Below, in pieces: positions 34,647-43,946 of a stretch of DNA of 64,000 nucleotides. This stretch comes from Coriobacteriia bacterium. GTDB lineage: Bacteria; Actinomycetota; Coriobacteriia; Coriobacteriales; Eggerthellaceae. The position numbers and the translations under genes are program-made. The first letter of the stretch is position 1, and every line of letters starts with the position of its first letter. The stretch is from contig JAUMVJ010000002.1 of the NCBI GenBank assembly GCA_030530215.1, positions 62,001 through 126,000 on the forward strand. Reading direction: 5' to 3'. Below the pieces are notes generated by a model. It was given only the letters and a program-made list of their open reading frames with translations. It did no database searches and was not told the origin of the DNA.

Positions 34647-36257
34647 ATGAAGCCTCTGAGCATCCGTGACATCATCGGGCCCGTGATGGTTGGGCCTTCC
34701 TCTTCGCACACCGCAGGCGCTCTGCGCATAGCGAGCATGGTGCGCAATCTTTTGCAGGCCGAACCTGCCAAGGCCACCTTCACGCTTTTCGGCTCGTTTG
34801 CGCATACCTACCGTGGACATGGCACCGATCGTGCCCTGGTGGCGGGCTTGCTGGGTTTGCACACCGATGACCTGCGCATTCGCGAGTCCTTCGACTTGGC
34901 TACCGAGCGTGGCCTTGAGTTCGAGTTCGTGCCCGATACCATTACCAAAACGCCTCATCCCAACACGGTCGAGGTGGCGGTTACCGATGTCTTGGGCAAC
35001 CAGGTTCTGGCGCGCGGCATTTCCATCGGCGGCGGCGCGGCCGAGCTTTCCCGTATCGATGGCGTGGACGTGCGCATCACGGGCGAGTTTAGCAGCATGA
35101 TCGTGCGTCAAAAAGACCTTCCCGGCACGCTTGCCCATATTGCGAGCACTCTTGGCCAAGCGGGCATCAACATCGGCACTTCCACCCTGCACCGCACGCG
35201 CGTCGGTGGCGATGCCTTCACGGTTATGGACGTAGACGACCCGGTACCCTCCGAGGTTATCGATAAAATCTTGGAGTTCCCCGCGGTTCGCTCGGTGCGC
35301 TTCATCCCGGCCGACGGCCTCAATCGCAAGATCGGTGAGGATTCCGATGAGTTCGACCCCGAGGAAGCCCTGGCAGCCTTCCGCAGGCTCGATTTCCCCA
35401 GCGCACGCAAACTTCTTGATTTTTGCGAGCGCAAGAACATGAGCTTAAGCGCCGCCGCCGAGTTGCGCGAGCGCGCGCTTTTGGCAACCAAGGGCACATC
35501 GGATTCCGCGATCGAGGGCTATCTGTCGCGCGTTATCGAGGTCATGCGCGCTTCGGCAAGCGCCCCCGTTCAGCAGCCTGCACCCTCGATGGGCGGCTTG
35601 ATCGGCGGCGAAGCGGCTAAGCTTGCAGCGCTTGAAGCGGCAGGTACAGGGATTGGCGGCACCCTCGTGGCCAATGCCACGCGCAACGCCGTCGCCGTGC
35701 TCGAGACCAATGCCGCGATGGGCTTGATCGTCGCGGCACCCACGGCAGGTTCCGCCGGCGTGATTCCTTCGGTTCTTCTTTCGCTGCAAACAGAGCATGG
35801 CTTCAGCGATGAGCAGCTTATCTGTGCGCTTGAGAACGCGGCGATCGTCGGCTCCATCATCGCACGCAACGCTACCGTTGCCGGTGCCGAGGGCGGCTGT
35901 CAAGCGGAAATCGGCTCGGCTGCCGCGATGGCGGCAAGCGCGGCTTGCGAGCTTTTGGGCGGCACGCCCCGCATGTGCCTTACGGCTGCGGGCTTTGCCT
36001 TGGCCAATATGCTTGGCTTGGTGTGCGATCCCATCGGCGGCTTAGTTGAGGCGCCTTGCCAAAAGCGCAACGCGGCTGGTGCGGTCAATGCGCTTTCCGC
36101 GGCGCAGCTGGCCTTAGCGGGTATTGAGGGCAAAATTCCCTTCGATGAAGTGGTAGATGCCATGTACAAGGTTGGGCGAAGCCTTCCTTATGAGCTTCGT
36201 GAGACGGCCTTGGGCGGCATGGCCGCCTGCCCCTCGTGCGCAAACTATTGCCATTAG
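34647..36257 (+). CDS. sdaA: L-serine ammonia-lyase, single-chain beta-alpha form, [4Fe-4S] dependent
   Basis: The 536-aa protein joins the beta chain (SIRDIIGPVMVGPSSSHTAGALRIA, then an ACT domain near residues 148-220 with GTLAHIASTLGQAGINIGT) to the alpha chain (residues about 240-536). The alpha part keeps the cluster and substrate motifs TAGSAGVIPSV, AEGGCQAEIGSA, GLVCDPIGG and APCQKRN. It converts L-serine to pyruvate and ammonia. Many Firmicutes encode the two halves as separate genes; the one-chain form is known in other bacteria. Translation is probably coupled to the preceding gene because its ribosome binding site (GAGGAG) overlaps that gene's end. Confidence 0.93.
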   Translation: MKPLSIRDIIGPVMVGPSSSHTAGALRIASMVRNLLQAEPAKATFTLFGSFAHTYRGHGTDRALVAGLLGLHTDDLRIRESFDLATERGLEFEFVPDTITKTPHPNTVEVAVTDVLGNQVLARGISIGGGAAELSRIDGVDVRITGEFSSMIVRQKDLPGTLAHIASTLGQAGINIGTSTLHRTRVGGDAFTVMDVDDPVPSEVIDKILEFPAVRSVRFIPADGLNRKIGEDSDEFDPEEALAAFRRLDFPSARKLLDFCERKNMSLSAAAELRERALLATKGTSDSAIEGYLSRVIEVMRASASAPVQQPAPSMGGLIGGEAAKLAALEAAGTGIGGTLVANATRNAVAVLETNAAMGLIVAAPTAGSAGVIPSVLLSLQTEHGFSDEQLICALENAAIVGSIIARNATVAGAEGGCQAEIGSAAAMAASAACELLGGTPRMCLTAAGFALANMLGLVCDPIGGLVEAPCQKRNAAGAVNALSAAQLALAGIEGKIPFDEVVDAMYKVGRSLPYELRETALGGMAACPSCANYCH

Positions 36258-36354
36258 GGCAATCAGGCAGCAATCCCGAAACCTTTGCGTCACAGCCCTG
36301 AAACCTCGCAAACCTAGGCTTAGATGAACATCCAAGCCAGGTAGGAGGTCGGGC

Positions 36355-37746
36355 ATGTACTCAAAACTCGTTCAGCAAACTCCGAAGATCAATGCGCAGC
36401 TTGCCCGTTACGGCGTTAAATTCGGCCTGTACAAACAAGGCGAGTTCCACGAGCGCTTGTTTCCCTTCGATGCCATCCCGCGCATCATCACGGCTTCGCA
36501 GTGGAGCTATCTTGAGCGCGGTCTGGTGCAGCGCGTCGATGCGCTGAACGCCTACCTGCGCGACCTTTACGGCGAGAAGCGCATCATCAGAGATGGCGTT
36601 ATTCCCGAGACCTTCGCCTTCGCCTCCTCGGGCTATCTTCCGCAATGCGAGCAGATCATGCCTCCGAAGGGCATCTATTCGCATATTTCGGGCATCGATT
36701 TGGTTGAGGGCGACGACGGAGTTTGGTATGTGCTCGAGGACAATCTGCGCATTCCTTCCGGAGCGTCCTACCCTTTGGTGGCGCGCAACCTGTGCCGCCG
36801 TTGCGACGCCGAGACCTTCCGCACCCTCTCTATTCAGGACAATCGCAACTACGGCGAGCTCCTGCGCGAGACTTTGGACTACGTAAACTGCGGCGGTATC
36901 AACGTGGTCCTTACTCCGGGGCGCTATAACGCGGCTTATTTCGAGCATTCCTACCTTGCCGAGAAGGCGGGCGCGGTTTTGGCTGAGCCAAGCGAGCTTT
37001 TCGTCAAGGATTTGAAGCTCTATTACCGCGATGCGAACGAGGACAAGCTGGTGGGTGCAGTGTATCGGCGCACCTCGGATGAGTACCTGGACCCCTTGTG
37101 CTTTGTGCCGGACAGCCTTATTGGCATCCCCAACCTGATGAGCGCCTATCGCGCCGGCAACGTGGCCATCGTGAACGCGCCGGGCAACGGCGCCGCCGAC
37201 GACAAAGGTATTTACTACTTCGTCCCCAAGATGATCGAGTATTACCTGGGCGAAGAGCCCATCCTGCACAACGCGCCTACCTATTTGCCTTATTACCCCG
37301 ACGACCTGAGCTATGTGCTCGAGAACGCCCGAACGCTCGTGATCAAAGATGTTGCCGAGGCAGGCGGCTACGGTGTGGTCTTCGGCAGCGATCTGAGTGA
37401 CGAGGATTTGGCCGAGCTTCTTGCCAAGGTAAAGGCCGAGCCGCGCCGCTTCATTGCCCAGGAGGTCATCGACTTTTTATGCCTACCCACCTATGTTGAC
37501 GGCGAGGAGGTCATGCGAAAAGCCGACCTGCGCGCCTTTGTTTTGTCGGGGGCGAGCACCAAGGTGTGGCCGAGTGGGCTTACGCGTTACTCGCGCGAGG
37601 AGGGCTCCGCCGTGGTTAATTCGTCTCAGGGCGGCGGCTTCAAAGACACCTGGGTCTTAGGCGCCGATTTGGCGGGCTCCAAGGAAGAGGCCGACGCGGT
37701 GCGCGCCGCGAGCGAAGTTGCCGAAAACGATTGCCAGGAGGACTAA
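36355..37746 (+). CDS. Circularly permuted ATP-grasp protein (DUF404/DUF407 type)
   Basis: The 463-aa protein matches the circularly permuted ATP-grasp family: LYGEKRIIRDGVIP, ISGIDLVEGDDGVWYVLEDNLRIPSGASY, TPGRYNAAYFEHSYLA, VGAVYRRTSDEYLDP, VIDFLCLPTY and SSQGGGFKDTWVL. It is shorter at the N-terminus than many members. These enzymes are predicted to form amide bonds between amino acids or onto a carrier; the product is unknown. It is always found with alpha-E and transglutaminase-like partners, as here. ATG 36355 has TAGGAGG upstream and its stop overlaps the next start by one base. Confidence 0.92.
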   Translation: MYSKLVQQTPKINAQLARYGVKFGLYKQGEFHERLFPFDAIPRIITASQWSYLERGLVQRVDALNAYLRDLYGEKRIIRDGVIPETFAFASSGYLPQCEQIMPPKGIYSHISGIDLVEGDDGVWYVLEDNLRIPSGASYPLVARNLCRRCDAETFRTLSIQDNRNYGELLRETLDYVNCGGINVVLTPGRYNAAYFEHSYLAEKAGAVLAEPSELFVKDLKLYYRDANEDKLVGAVYRRTSDEYLDPLCFVPDSLIGIPNLMSAYRAGNVAIVNAPGNGAADDKGIYYFVPKMIEYYLGEEPILHNAPTYLPYYPDDLSYVLENARTLVIKDVAEAGGYGVVFGSDLSDEDLAELLAKVKAEPRRFIAQEVIDFLCLPTYVDGEEVMRKADLRAFVLSGASTKVWPSGLTRYSREEGSAVVNSSQGGGFKDTWVLGADLAGSKEEADAVRAASEVAENDCQED

Positions 37747-38426
37747 TGGGTTCCCTTTCGCTTGATAAGATCGATCATCTTCTGTGGCTGGGACGCTATG
37801 TGGAGCGTTCTCAAACCACCTTGCACTTCATTATGGGCACCTACGATGCCGCCATCGACTCGCCCGACGAGCTTTGGCGCGGGCAGCTCCAGGCGCTTGG
37901 TTTCGACTCCACTAAGGATTCTGCCTCCCTGTTTGAGGAGTGCCTCTTCGGCGAGGCTTGCCCTTCGAGTATCAAGAATTCGCTTGAGGCCGCCTACGAC
38001 AACGCGGTGGTGCTGCGCGACGTTATTGGAACCGAGACCATCGCCTACGTTCAGATGGCTGTCAACAGCCTTGAACATGCGCAGGAAAGCAGCGCCCCCA
38101 TGCTCGATTGCGCTTTGATCATCGATGACATCATGGCCTTCAAGGGCTGCTCGGACGACTACGTGGCCGATGACGTTGCCCGCAACATCATCAAATGCGG
38201 CTTCAGCATCGAGCGCATGGACCTCTACCTTCGCCTAGGCTACAAGCTCGAACTCTTGGAGAAGGAAACCCACAAGCTTGCTAGCAGGATCGACCGCATA
38301 GGCATTCCTTACGACCGTGCAGCCTTCAAGGAGTTCATTGTGCGCGTGTACGCGCCGGGCTTCCCCGAAAATGCCACACCTGAGCAATTGGCTCAGATGC
38401 TAAGGTTCATGGAACAGATTTTCTAG
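37746..38426 (+). CDS. Alpha-E (DUF403) helical protein of the ATP-grasp cluster
   Basis: The ATG at 37746 overlaps the previous stop (TAATG) and has AGGAGG upstream; 226 residues. The opening DKIDHLLWLGRYVERSQTT is the alpha-E signature. The rest is all-helical. The domain is the standing partner of circularly permuted ATP-grasp enzymes and probably helps the ligation step or binds the product. No catalytic residue is established. Confidence 0.9.
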   Translation: MGSLSLDKIDHLLWLGRYVERSQTTLHFIMGTYDAAIDSPDELWRGQLQALGFDSTKDSASLFEECLFGEACPSSIKNSLEAAYDNAVVLRDVIGTETIAYVQMAVNSLEHAQESSAPMLDCALIIDDIMAFKGCSDDYVADDVARNIIKCGFSIERMDLYLRLGYKLELLEKETHKLASRIDRIGIPYDRAAFKEFIVRVYAPGFPENATPEQLAQMLRFMEQIF

Positions 38427-38435
38427 GGTGTTGCA

Positions 38436-39260
38436 ATGCGTATCTTGAGTTATTCCTTCGAAACGCAATTGAACTTTTCGGGGTCGGTGACCAATCATGA
38501 TTTCATCTTGCGCTGCGCACCTAAATCGACTCCGTTCCAAAAGGTGCTCGACTCTCAAATGATCATGATCCCGGGCACCCATTTGATGGAGCAGGTGGAC
38601 GGCTTCGGCAACCGCCTGCATGTGGGCAGTATCCCCGAGGCGCACGATTCCTTTTCGTTTACGAGCTACGGCCTGGTGATGGTTGATCAAGAAGCCGAAT
38701 GCGCCGAGGCCCCGCACCCGATGTATCTGCGCCCTTCGAGCTTCACGCAGCCGAGCCATGAGGCGGTGGTTTTTGCGGGGCGCGCCCTGCAAACTATTCC
38801 CAACGCTCACGTGTGGAAGCGCGCGGTCGAGCTGATGCATGCGGTGTATCGTCATTTCACCTACGATCCTTTGGCAACCACCACGGCAACCACCGCAGCC
38901 CAAGCTTTCAGTATGGCAGCTGGGGTCTGCCAAGATTACGCGCATTCGCTCATCATGATGTGCCGCGCGAAGGGCATTCCCGCTCGCTATTGCGCTGGCC
39001 TGATGGAGGGAGAGGGCGCAACCCATGCTTGGGTCGAGGTGCACGACGGTCGCAATTGGCGCGGGCTCGACCCTACCAATAACCGCGTGGTTGACGAGGC
39101 CTACATCGTGTTCTCGCACGGCCGCGATTTCGAGGACTGCTCGATTGAGCGCGGCGTTTTCTCCGGTGCGGTCGATCAGTCTCAGCGCGTCAAGGCGAGC
39201 GTTAGCAAAGATGGCGGTGCCACCCGTTTCGCGGAATTCGCCGAGGCTGCCCAGCAGTAA
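38436..39260 (+). CDS. Transglutaminase-like cysteine protease of the ATP-grasp cluster
   Basis: The 274-aa protein has an N-terminal beta domain typical of this group (DSFSFTSYGLVMVD) and a transglutaminase core with the Cys in AAGVCQDYAHSLIMMCRAKGIPARYCAGL, the His in ATHAWVEVH and the Asp in GLDPTNNR. The triad is intact. In this conserved trio the enzyme is predicted to cleave or transfer the peptide made by the ATP-grasp partner. It lies 9 bases after the alpha-E gene. Confidence 0.92.
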   Translation: MRILSYSFETQLNFSGSVTNHDFILRCAPKSTPFQKVLDSQMIMIPGTHLMEQVDGFGNRLHVGSIPEAHDSFSFTSYGLVMVDQEAECAEAPHPMYLRPSSFTQPSHEAVVFAGRALQTIPNAHVWKRAVELMHAVYRHFTYDPLATTTATTAAQAFSMAAGVCQDYAHSLIMMCRAKGIPARYCAGLMEGEGATHAWVEVHDGRNWRGLDPTNNRVVDEAYIVFSHGRDFEDCSIERGVFSGAVDQSQRVKASVSKDGGATRFAEFAEAAQQ

Positions 39261-39264
39261 GGCT

Positions 39265-39295
39265 TTGCACGAGGCTTCATGCTTCGCGGTAGAAT
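39265..39295 (+). promoter_or_regulatory. Weak promoter candidate for acpS
   Basis: TTGCAC (39265-39270) and TAGAAT (39290-39295) are 19 bases apart, about 96 bases before the acpS start. Confidence 0.3.
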
Positions 39296-39391
39296 TTCGT
39301 GCGCTGAAGCTGGGTTGTAGGGCGCTATGATTGCCTCAAAGTAGTTACGGGCCGTTTTGGCGAAGACGATTTAGCGAATGGGGGCAGCTGC

Positions 39392-39787
39392 ATGATTTTG
39401 GCCATCGGGGTCGATTTGGCCAGCGCTACGCGCTTTGAAGGCGCTCTTGACCGCGCGGAAGACGGCGGTTTCGAAAGTCCCTTAGCGCGTCGTTGTTTTT
39501 CGGAGGAAGAGCTGCGCTACGCAGAGGCTAAGGCCGACCCCGCGCAGCGCTTGGCCGCCGCCTATGCCGCCAAAGAAGCCCTGGCCAAGGCCGTGCTTTC
39601 AGCATCGGGGAAGGCAAGCCTTGATTTCAGGCGCTTTCATCTTTCTCATACCCCGGCAGGCTCGCCCTTTTTTGTCGACAACGAGGCGCTGCAAATAATC
39701 AAAGACGAGCTGGGCGTTTCTCGCGTGCATGTGAGCGTGAGCCACGAGGGCAATCGGGCCTTGGCATTTGTCGTGCTCGAGGCTTAA
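39392..39787 (+). CDS. acpS: Holo-[acyl-carrier-protein] synthase
   Basis: The 131-aa product fits AcpS in size and motifs: the magnesium-binding Asp in AIGVDLASATRFEGAL, and AAAYAAKEALAKAV with its Glu and Lys, and the C-terminal HVSVSHEGNRALAFVVLE. It moves the 4'-phosphopantetheine arm from CoA to acyl carrier protein. Start ATG follows GGGGGCAGCTGC. Confidence 0.92.
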   Translation: MILAIGVDLASATRFEGALDRAEDGGFESPLARRCFSEEELRYAEAKADPAQRLAAAYAAKEALAKAVLSASGKASLDFRRFHLSHTPAGSPFFVDNEALQIIKDELGVSRVHVSVSHEGNRALAFVVLEA

Positions 39788-39908
39788 GCCTTTGTTTGCT
39801 TTTATAGGCGGGCTGTCATTTTCGTTTTGAGCGCGAAGATCCTTGTCGAACACCGAAAACTGCGCACTGTGCGGGAACAGGCGGTCAACGACATTTTGCC
39901 TGCCATCA

Positions 39909-39937
39909 GCACCACGCATGGGAACCCTGCGTGGTGC
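39909..39937. repeat. Perfect 10-bp inverted repeat in the acpS-aroD gap
   Basis: GCACCACGCA (39909-39918) and TGCGTGGTGC (39928-39937) flank nine bases. Neither strand has a T run after it, so it is not a standard terminator. It could be an operator or an RNA hairpin. Confidence 0.7.
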
Positions 39938-40021
39938 GGGAGTGCGCGGCCGTATTGCAAAACCCGCTGATTCGCATAAGCTTTTGGTAGCAATAAGTCG
40001 TTACTGAAGCTAGGGGCAGGC

Positions 40022-40783
40022 ATGAGTTCAATCACGGTCAAAGGTACGGTTTTGGGCGAGGCTTCGCCGAAGACAATCATTTCGATCATGGGGGTCGACG
40101 TGTCGGAGTGCCTGCTTACCGTGCGGGAAGGAAAAGAAGCCGGCGTCGACTGTTTTGAATGGCGAGCCGACTTCAATGATTGCCGTCACGATCCGACAGC
40201 AATGGTCGAGTTGGGGCGCGCCTTGGCCGCCGAGCTCTCCGGCAATCCTCTGCTCTTCACCTTCCGTAGCACGAGCCAAGGCGGCAACGACGAGTTCTCG
40301 GCTCAGGAATACTTCGAGCTCACGCGTGCCGTCATCGAGGCCGAGGTCACCGATATGGTGGACATTGAGACCTGGATCGGCGACGAAATGGTGAAGGAAC
40401 TCTGCCGCTGCGCCCACGAACATGGCCTGGTTGTCCTGGTTTCCTACCACGATTTCTCGGGCACGCCTGCCACTGAGTGGATGGTCGATCTAATGAACCA
40501 CATGCTCGAGCTTGGCGCCGACATTCCGAAGTGCGCGGTAATGGCGCACGATGCCGCCGATGCCCTGCGTCTTTTGGCTGCAACCGAGGAAGTGCATCGT
40601 ACGCGCGAAGTGCCTCTGCTTACCATGGCCATGGGTCGCGAGGGGAGCATCACCAGGCTTGCAGGTGAGTACTTCGGCAGTGCTCTGACTTTCTGTTCCT
40701 TGGCTAAAAGCTCCGCTCCTGGCCAGGTTGACGCACGCCTTGCGCGCACCATCATGGACGAGCTCCACTCGGTTTTGGCTTAG
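40022..40783 (+). CDS. aroD: Type I 3-dehydroquinate dehydratase
   Basis: The 253-aa protein shows FEWRADF (substrate-binding Glu and Arg), the catalytic His in LVSYHDFSGTP, the Schiff-base Lys in DIPKCAVMAHDAADALRL, and MAMGREGSITRLAGEYFGSALTFCSL at the C-terminal end. It removes water from 3-dehydroquinate in the shikimate pathway. ATG 40022 follows AGGGGCAGGC. No other aro genes are close, so it may work biosynthetically or in quinate breakdown. Confidence 0.94.
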   Translation: MSSITVKGTVLGEASPKTIISIMGVDVSECLLTVREGKEAGVDCFEWRADFNDCRHDPTAMVELGRALAAELSGNPLLFTFRSTSQGGNDEFSAQEYFELTRAVIEAEVTDMVDIETWIGDEMVKELCRCAHEHGLVVLVSYHDFSGTPATEWMVDLMNHMLELGADIPKCAVMAHDAADALRLLAATEEVHRTREVPLLTMAMGREGSITRLAGEYFGSALTFCSLAKSSAPGQVDARLARTIMDELHSVLA

Positions 40784-40884
40784 TTTTTCCTTACGCCCGC
40801 TTGCGTGCGCATCTGTGGATGTCTTGTTGCGCCTTGCGGGTTTTAAGCTTTCTTTGAGCGCACGAGCGTAGTATGGTCACTCGA

Positions 40885-40906
40885 TTCAGGGCGGCTTAGC
40901 CCTGAA
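40885..40906. promoter_or_regulatory. Perfect 8-bp dyad before the acyltransferase gene
   Basis: TTCAGGGC, six bases, GCCCTGAA. A TAGTAT word (40869-40874) just before it could be a -10 box, which would place the dyad at the transcription start. It may be an operator; no T run follows, so it is not a terminator. Confidence 0.45.
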
Positions 40907-40952
40907 ACATGTGCTGATTATTGCTCGATACTGTTCAAGGGGATGAAGGTTT

Positions 40953-42023
40953 TTGTCCGGTAAAAAGCGTATGCTCTGGCTCGATATAGCCAAGGGTTTC
41001 GCAATTGCCACTGTGGTGTTGGGCCATTGCCTGAGCGATACCACGGCTCTGCACGACTGGGTTTATTCCTTCCACATGCCGCTATTCTTCATGCTCGCAG
41101 GTTTCACCATGCGCGCCAAACCGCGGCTTGAGGTGCTTGAAAGCTCGTTTAGGCGCTTGCTGATTCCGTATTTCATCGTGTGCGGCATCTTGCTGTTCTT
41201 CGCTTTTGTTCCGCCCGATTCCCTTAGCGCCAACCTGGATTCTCAGCGCTCGGTGCACGATGTCATCATCGAGATCCTGTTCGCGTCGGGGCAGGAGGGC
41301 GTTTTCCTAGGCCATAGCTACCAGGCAATCGGCGCCATTTGGTTTTTGCCGTGCTTGTTCTGGGGGCGCTTGTTTTTGAACGAGGTGCTGCTGCGCACTA
41401 AGGGTGCGTGTGGTGCACGCCGTGTGATGGAGCCTGCGCTCGTGGCGATTATCGTCGCTTTCGGTTTCTTTGTGGGTAAGGAAATGCGCCTGCCCTTTGA
41501 TCTGGACACCGCCTGCATCGCCGTGCTGTTCATGTACGTTGGTGTGCTTGCCAAGCGCTTCGATTTGTCGCGTGTTGCCTGGTGGCAGTGGTGCGTGCTT
41601 GTTGGGGTGTGGCTGCTCTACACCTATGCGGGCAGCAACGAGATGGCAGTGCGTGCCTATCTGGAGCATCCGTGGTCGTTGCTTACTGCGGCGGCGGGCA
41701 GCCTGGTGATCATGAAGGCGTGCATGCTGGCTGAGCGTGCGCCCTTAGGCAAGGTGCACGACGCCTTCGCTTGGATGGGCGTTTCGTCCCTAACGATTCT
41801 GTGCGTTCATCGCGTGGAGAGCGCAATCTTCAACTGGCAGAAGATCATGGAGTTCTTCCGTCCTGATGTGTGGGGCTGGGATGCCCTTTATCAGGGCCTG
41901 TACTGGTTCGTGCTGCGTTATGCGCTCGTTATCGTGTGCGCCATCGTCGTCGTGAAGCTGAATAAAACCGTCCGTGCCCGAATTGCCGCCACCCGCGCCG
42001 CGAGGAAAGAAGCTTTGGGGTAG
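40953..42023 (+). CDS. Acyltransferase family 3 membrane protein
   Basis: The 356-aa polytopic protein has MLWLDIAKGFAIATVVLGHC, the usual start of acyltransferase-3 enzymes with its conserved His, then YSFHMPLFFMLAGFTMR and a run of about ten membrane spans. Members O-acylate cell-surface sugars or other envelope molecules. The start is TTG at 40953 with GAAGG upstream. No sugar-polymer genes adjoin, so the acceptor is unknown. Confidence 0.88.
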   Translation: MSGKKRMLWLDIAKGFAIATVVLGHCLSDTTALHDWVYSFHMPLFFMLAGFTMRAKPRLEVLESSFRRLLIPYFIVCGILLFFAFVPPDSLSANLDSQRSVHDVIIEILFASGQEGVFLGHSYQAIGAIWFLPCLFWGRLFLNEVLLRTKGACGARRVMEPALVAIIVAFGFFVGKEMRLPFDLDTACIAVLFMYVGVLAKRFDLSRVAWWQWCVLVGVWLLYTYAGSNEMAVRAYLEHPWSLLTAAAGSLVIMKACMLAERAPLGKVHDAFAWMGVSSLTILCVHRVESAIFNWQKIMEFFRPDVWGWDALYQGLYWFVLRYALVIVCAIVVVKLNKTVRARIAATRAARKEALG

Positions 42024-42153
42024 TATGGGTCGGCGTTGACCGATTCCTCGGTGCTCGCCGATTGGCTTTAGGCGGCCGCACCTTGCATGCGTGCGCTCAT
42101 TGCCGCAGGTTCAGAGCTCGACGTTAATGGTTTTATTGCACGCTTAAGGACTG

Positions 42154-43164
42154 ATGATGAAGATAAAAGGCCCCTTGCTCCTGTTGTTCACGGCACTGCT
42201 GTGGGGCATGGCCTTTGTCGCGCAGACTCAGGCGGCCGATGCGGTTGAGCCCTTTACCTTTAACGCCTCGCGCAATTTCATCGGTGCTGCGTTTTTGGTG
42301 GGGGTCATTTTCGTGCGTATTCGCTTGGGGCATGATGCGGCGCCTTCGAAGCGCGCGGTGCCGGTTGCCAAGGGTTCGACGTGCGCGGATTCGGCGGATA
42401 CGCCGGGCGGCTCTTCGGCAAAGGCGTCTGGCCAGCTGAGCGGCTATTCGTTTCGGGCGCTCCTTGTTGGCGGTTTCCTGTGCGGCTTGGTGCTGTGCTT
42501 TTCCTCGTTTTTGCAGCAGGCGGGCATATCTTCGTACCCCGATGATGCGGCCGCCTCTGGGCGTTCCGGCTTCATCACGGCTATCTATATGATTCTGGTT
42601 GCCCTGTTCTCTATCTTCGCGGGCAAGAAGGCTCATCCTATCGTTTTCGCAGCGGTCGCCGTTGCTATGCTCGGAATGTATTTGCTGTGTGTGCCAAATG
42701 GCCTTGATCAGGTGTATTGGGGCGACGTGTTGGTTCTCGTTTGTGCTTTTGGCTATGCCTTGCACATCGTGGTCATCGACCGTTTTACCTACATCGACGG
42801 GGTTCGTTTGTCTTTGGTGCAGCTTTTGACCGCGGGTGCCATTTCCTTGGTGTACGCCCTGGTGTTCGAGCATCCGGATATGGCCCAGATCGTTGCGGCG
42901 GCCCTGCCTATTCTGTATGCAGGTATCTGCTCGGATGGCATAGCCTTTACCTGCCAAATTGTCGCGCAGAAAACCACCGATCCCACGGTTGCTTCCATTC
43001 TCATGAGCTTGGAGGCGGTGTTCGCTGCTTTGGGTGGATGGATCATCCTTGGCGAGGTTCTGGGGCCAGTTGAGCTAGCGGGTTGCGTGCTCGTTTTCGC
43101 GGCGGTGCTTATGGCGCAGGTTCCCGATTTCATCGAAAACGCACGCCGTAAAAAGCAAGTTTGA
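42154..43164 (+). CDS. EamA/DMT-family transporter
   Basis: The 336-aa protein shows two EamA repeats, starting LLLLFTALLWGMAFVAQ and ending in the second half with TTDPTVASILMSLEAVFAALGGWIILGE. Ten membrane spans are expected. A 40-residue polar insert (residues about 63-95) between spans two and three is longer than usual. The substrate (amino acid, metabolite) cannot be told. Confidence 0.88.
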   Translation: MMKIKGPLLLLFTALLWGMAFVAQTQAADAVEPFTFNASRNFIGAAFLVGVIFVRIRLGHDAAPSKRAVPVAKGSTCADSADTPGGSSAKASGQLSGYSFRALLVGGFLCGLVLCFSSFLQQAGISSYPDDAAASGRSGFITAIYMILVALFSIFAGKKAHPIVFAAVAVAMLGMYLLCVPNGLDQVYWGDVLVLVCAFGYALHIVVIDRFTYIDGVRLSLVQLLTAGAISLVYALVFEHPDMAQIVAAALPILYAGICSDGIAFTCQIVAQKTTDPTVASILMSLEAVFAALGGWIILGEVLGPVELAGCVLVFAAVLMAQVPDFIENARRKKQV

Positions 43165-43241
43165 CGTTAGGATTAAAAGGATTTGGTGGTTTGGCGTTTG
43201 CTCGGCCGCCGCGCTGATTTCAACCCTGAAAGGAGGGGCCC

Positions 43242-43946
43242 GTGATAGGAACGATCGTGAATACCTGCTGCATCCTTGTCGGGGTGACGATTGGCGGTCT
43301 TATTAAGCGTGGCCTAAAACCTTCTTATCAGGAAGCTATTTTCACCGCATTGGGTTTGGCGGTCGTGGGCATGGGCCTTAATGCCGTGGTCCAAAACACG
43401 CCCAACAGCCAGTACCCGGTTCTTTTCGTTGCGGCCATGGCCATAGGCTGCGTCATTGGCACGGCCTTGGATTTGGAAGGGCGCTTCAATCGTGCGGTGT
43501 CCAAGCGCTCGAAGGGTGGCTCCGATTTCGCCAAGGGGCTCTCAACGGCCATCATGCTTTTTTGCATCGGCACGCTTTCCATTTTGGGGCCTATCAACAG
43601 CGCTTTGTATGGGGATGAAACCTATCTGTTCACCAACGCTATGCTCGATCTTGTTTCCTCGATGGTGCTTGGCGCATCCTTCGGCTTCGGCATAGCTGCC
43701 GCTGCGGTGGTCCTGTTCTGCTGGCAGGGTGCTATTTATCTTTTGGCAAGCGTACTTGCGCCCCTGATGAGCGGCGGCCTGATGTGCGAGGTCGCAATCG
43801 TTGGTGGCCTGCTGATCATGGCAAGTGGAATCAATCTGCTTAAAATCAAGGAAATCTCGACGATGAACTTGCTGCCTGCCCTGTTTGTTCCGCCCGTGTG
43901 GTTCGCAATCGTTTATGCGACGGGTGGTTTGTGGGGCCTTCTTTAG
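43242..43946 (+). CDS. DUF554 (YdfK-like) membrane protein
   Basis: The 234-aa protein begins IGTIVNTCCILVGVTIGGLIKRGL and contains GDETYLFTNAMLDLVSSMVLGASFG and SGGLMCEVAIVGGLLIMASGINLL, which fit the DUF554 family of membrane proteins with unknown function. GTG 43242 follows a very strong AAAGGAGGGG. Confidence 0.9.
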   Translation: MIGTIVNTCCILVGVTIGGLIKRGLKPSYQEAIFTALGLAVVGMGLNAVVQNTPNSQYPVLFVAAMAIGCVIGTALDLEGRFNRAVSKRSKGGSDFAKGLSTAIMLFCIGTLSILGPINSALYGDETYLFTNAMLDLVSSMVLGASFGFGIAAAAVVLFCWQGAIYLLASVLAPLMSGGLMCEVAIVGGLLIMASGINLLKIKEISTMNLLPALFVPPVWFAIVYATGGLWGLL

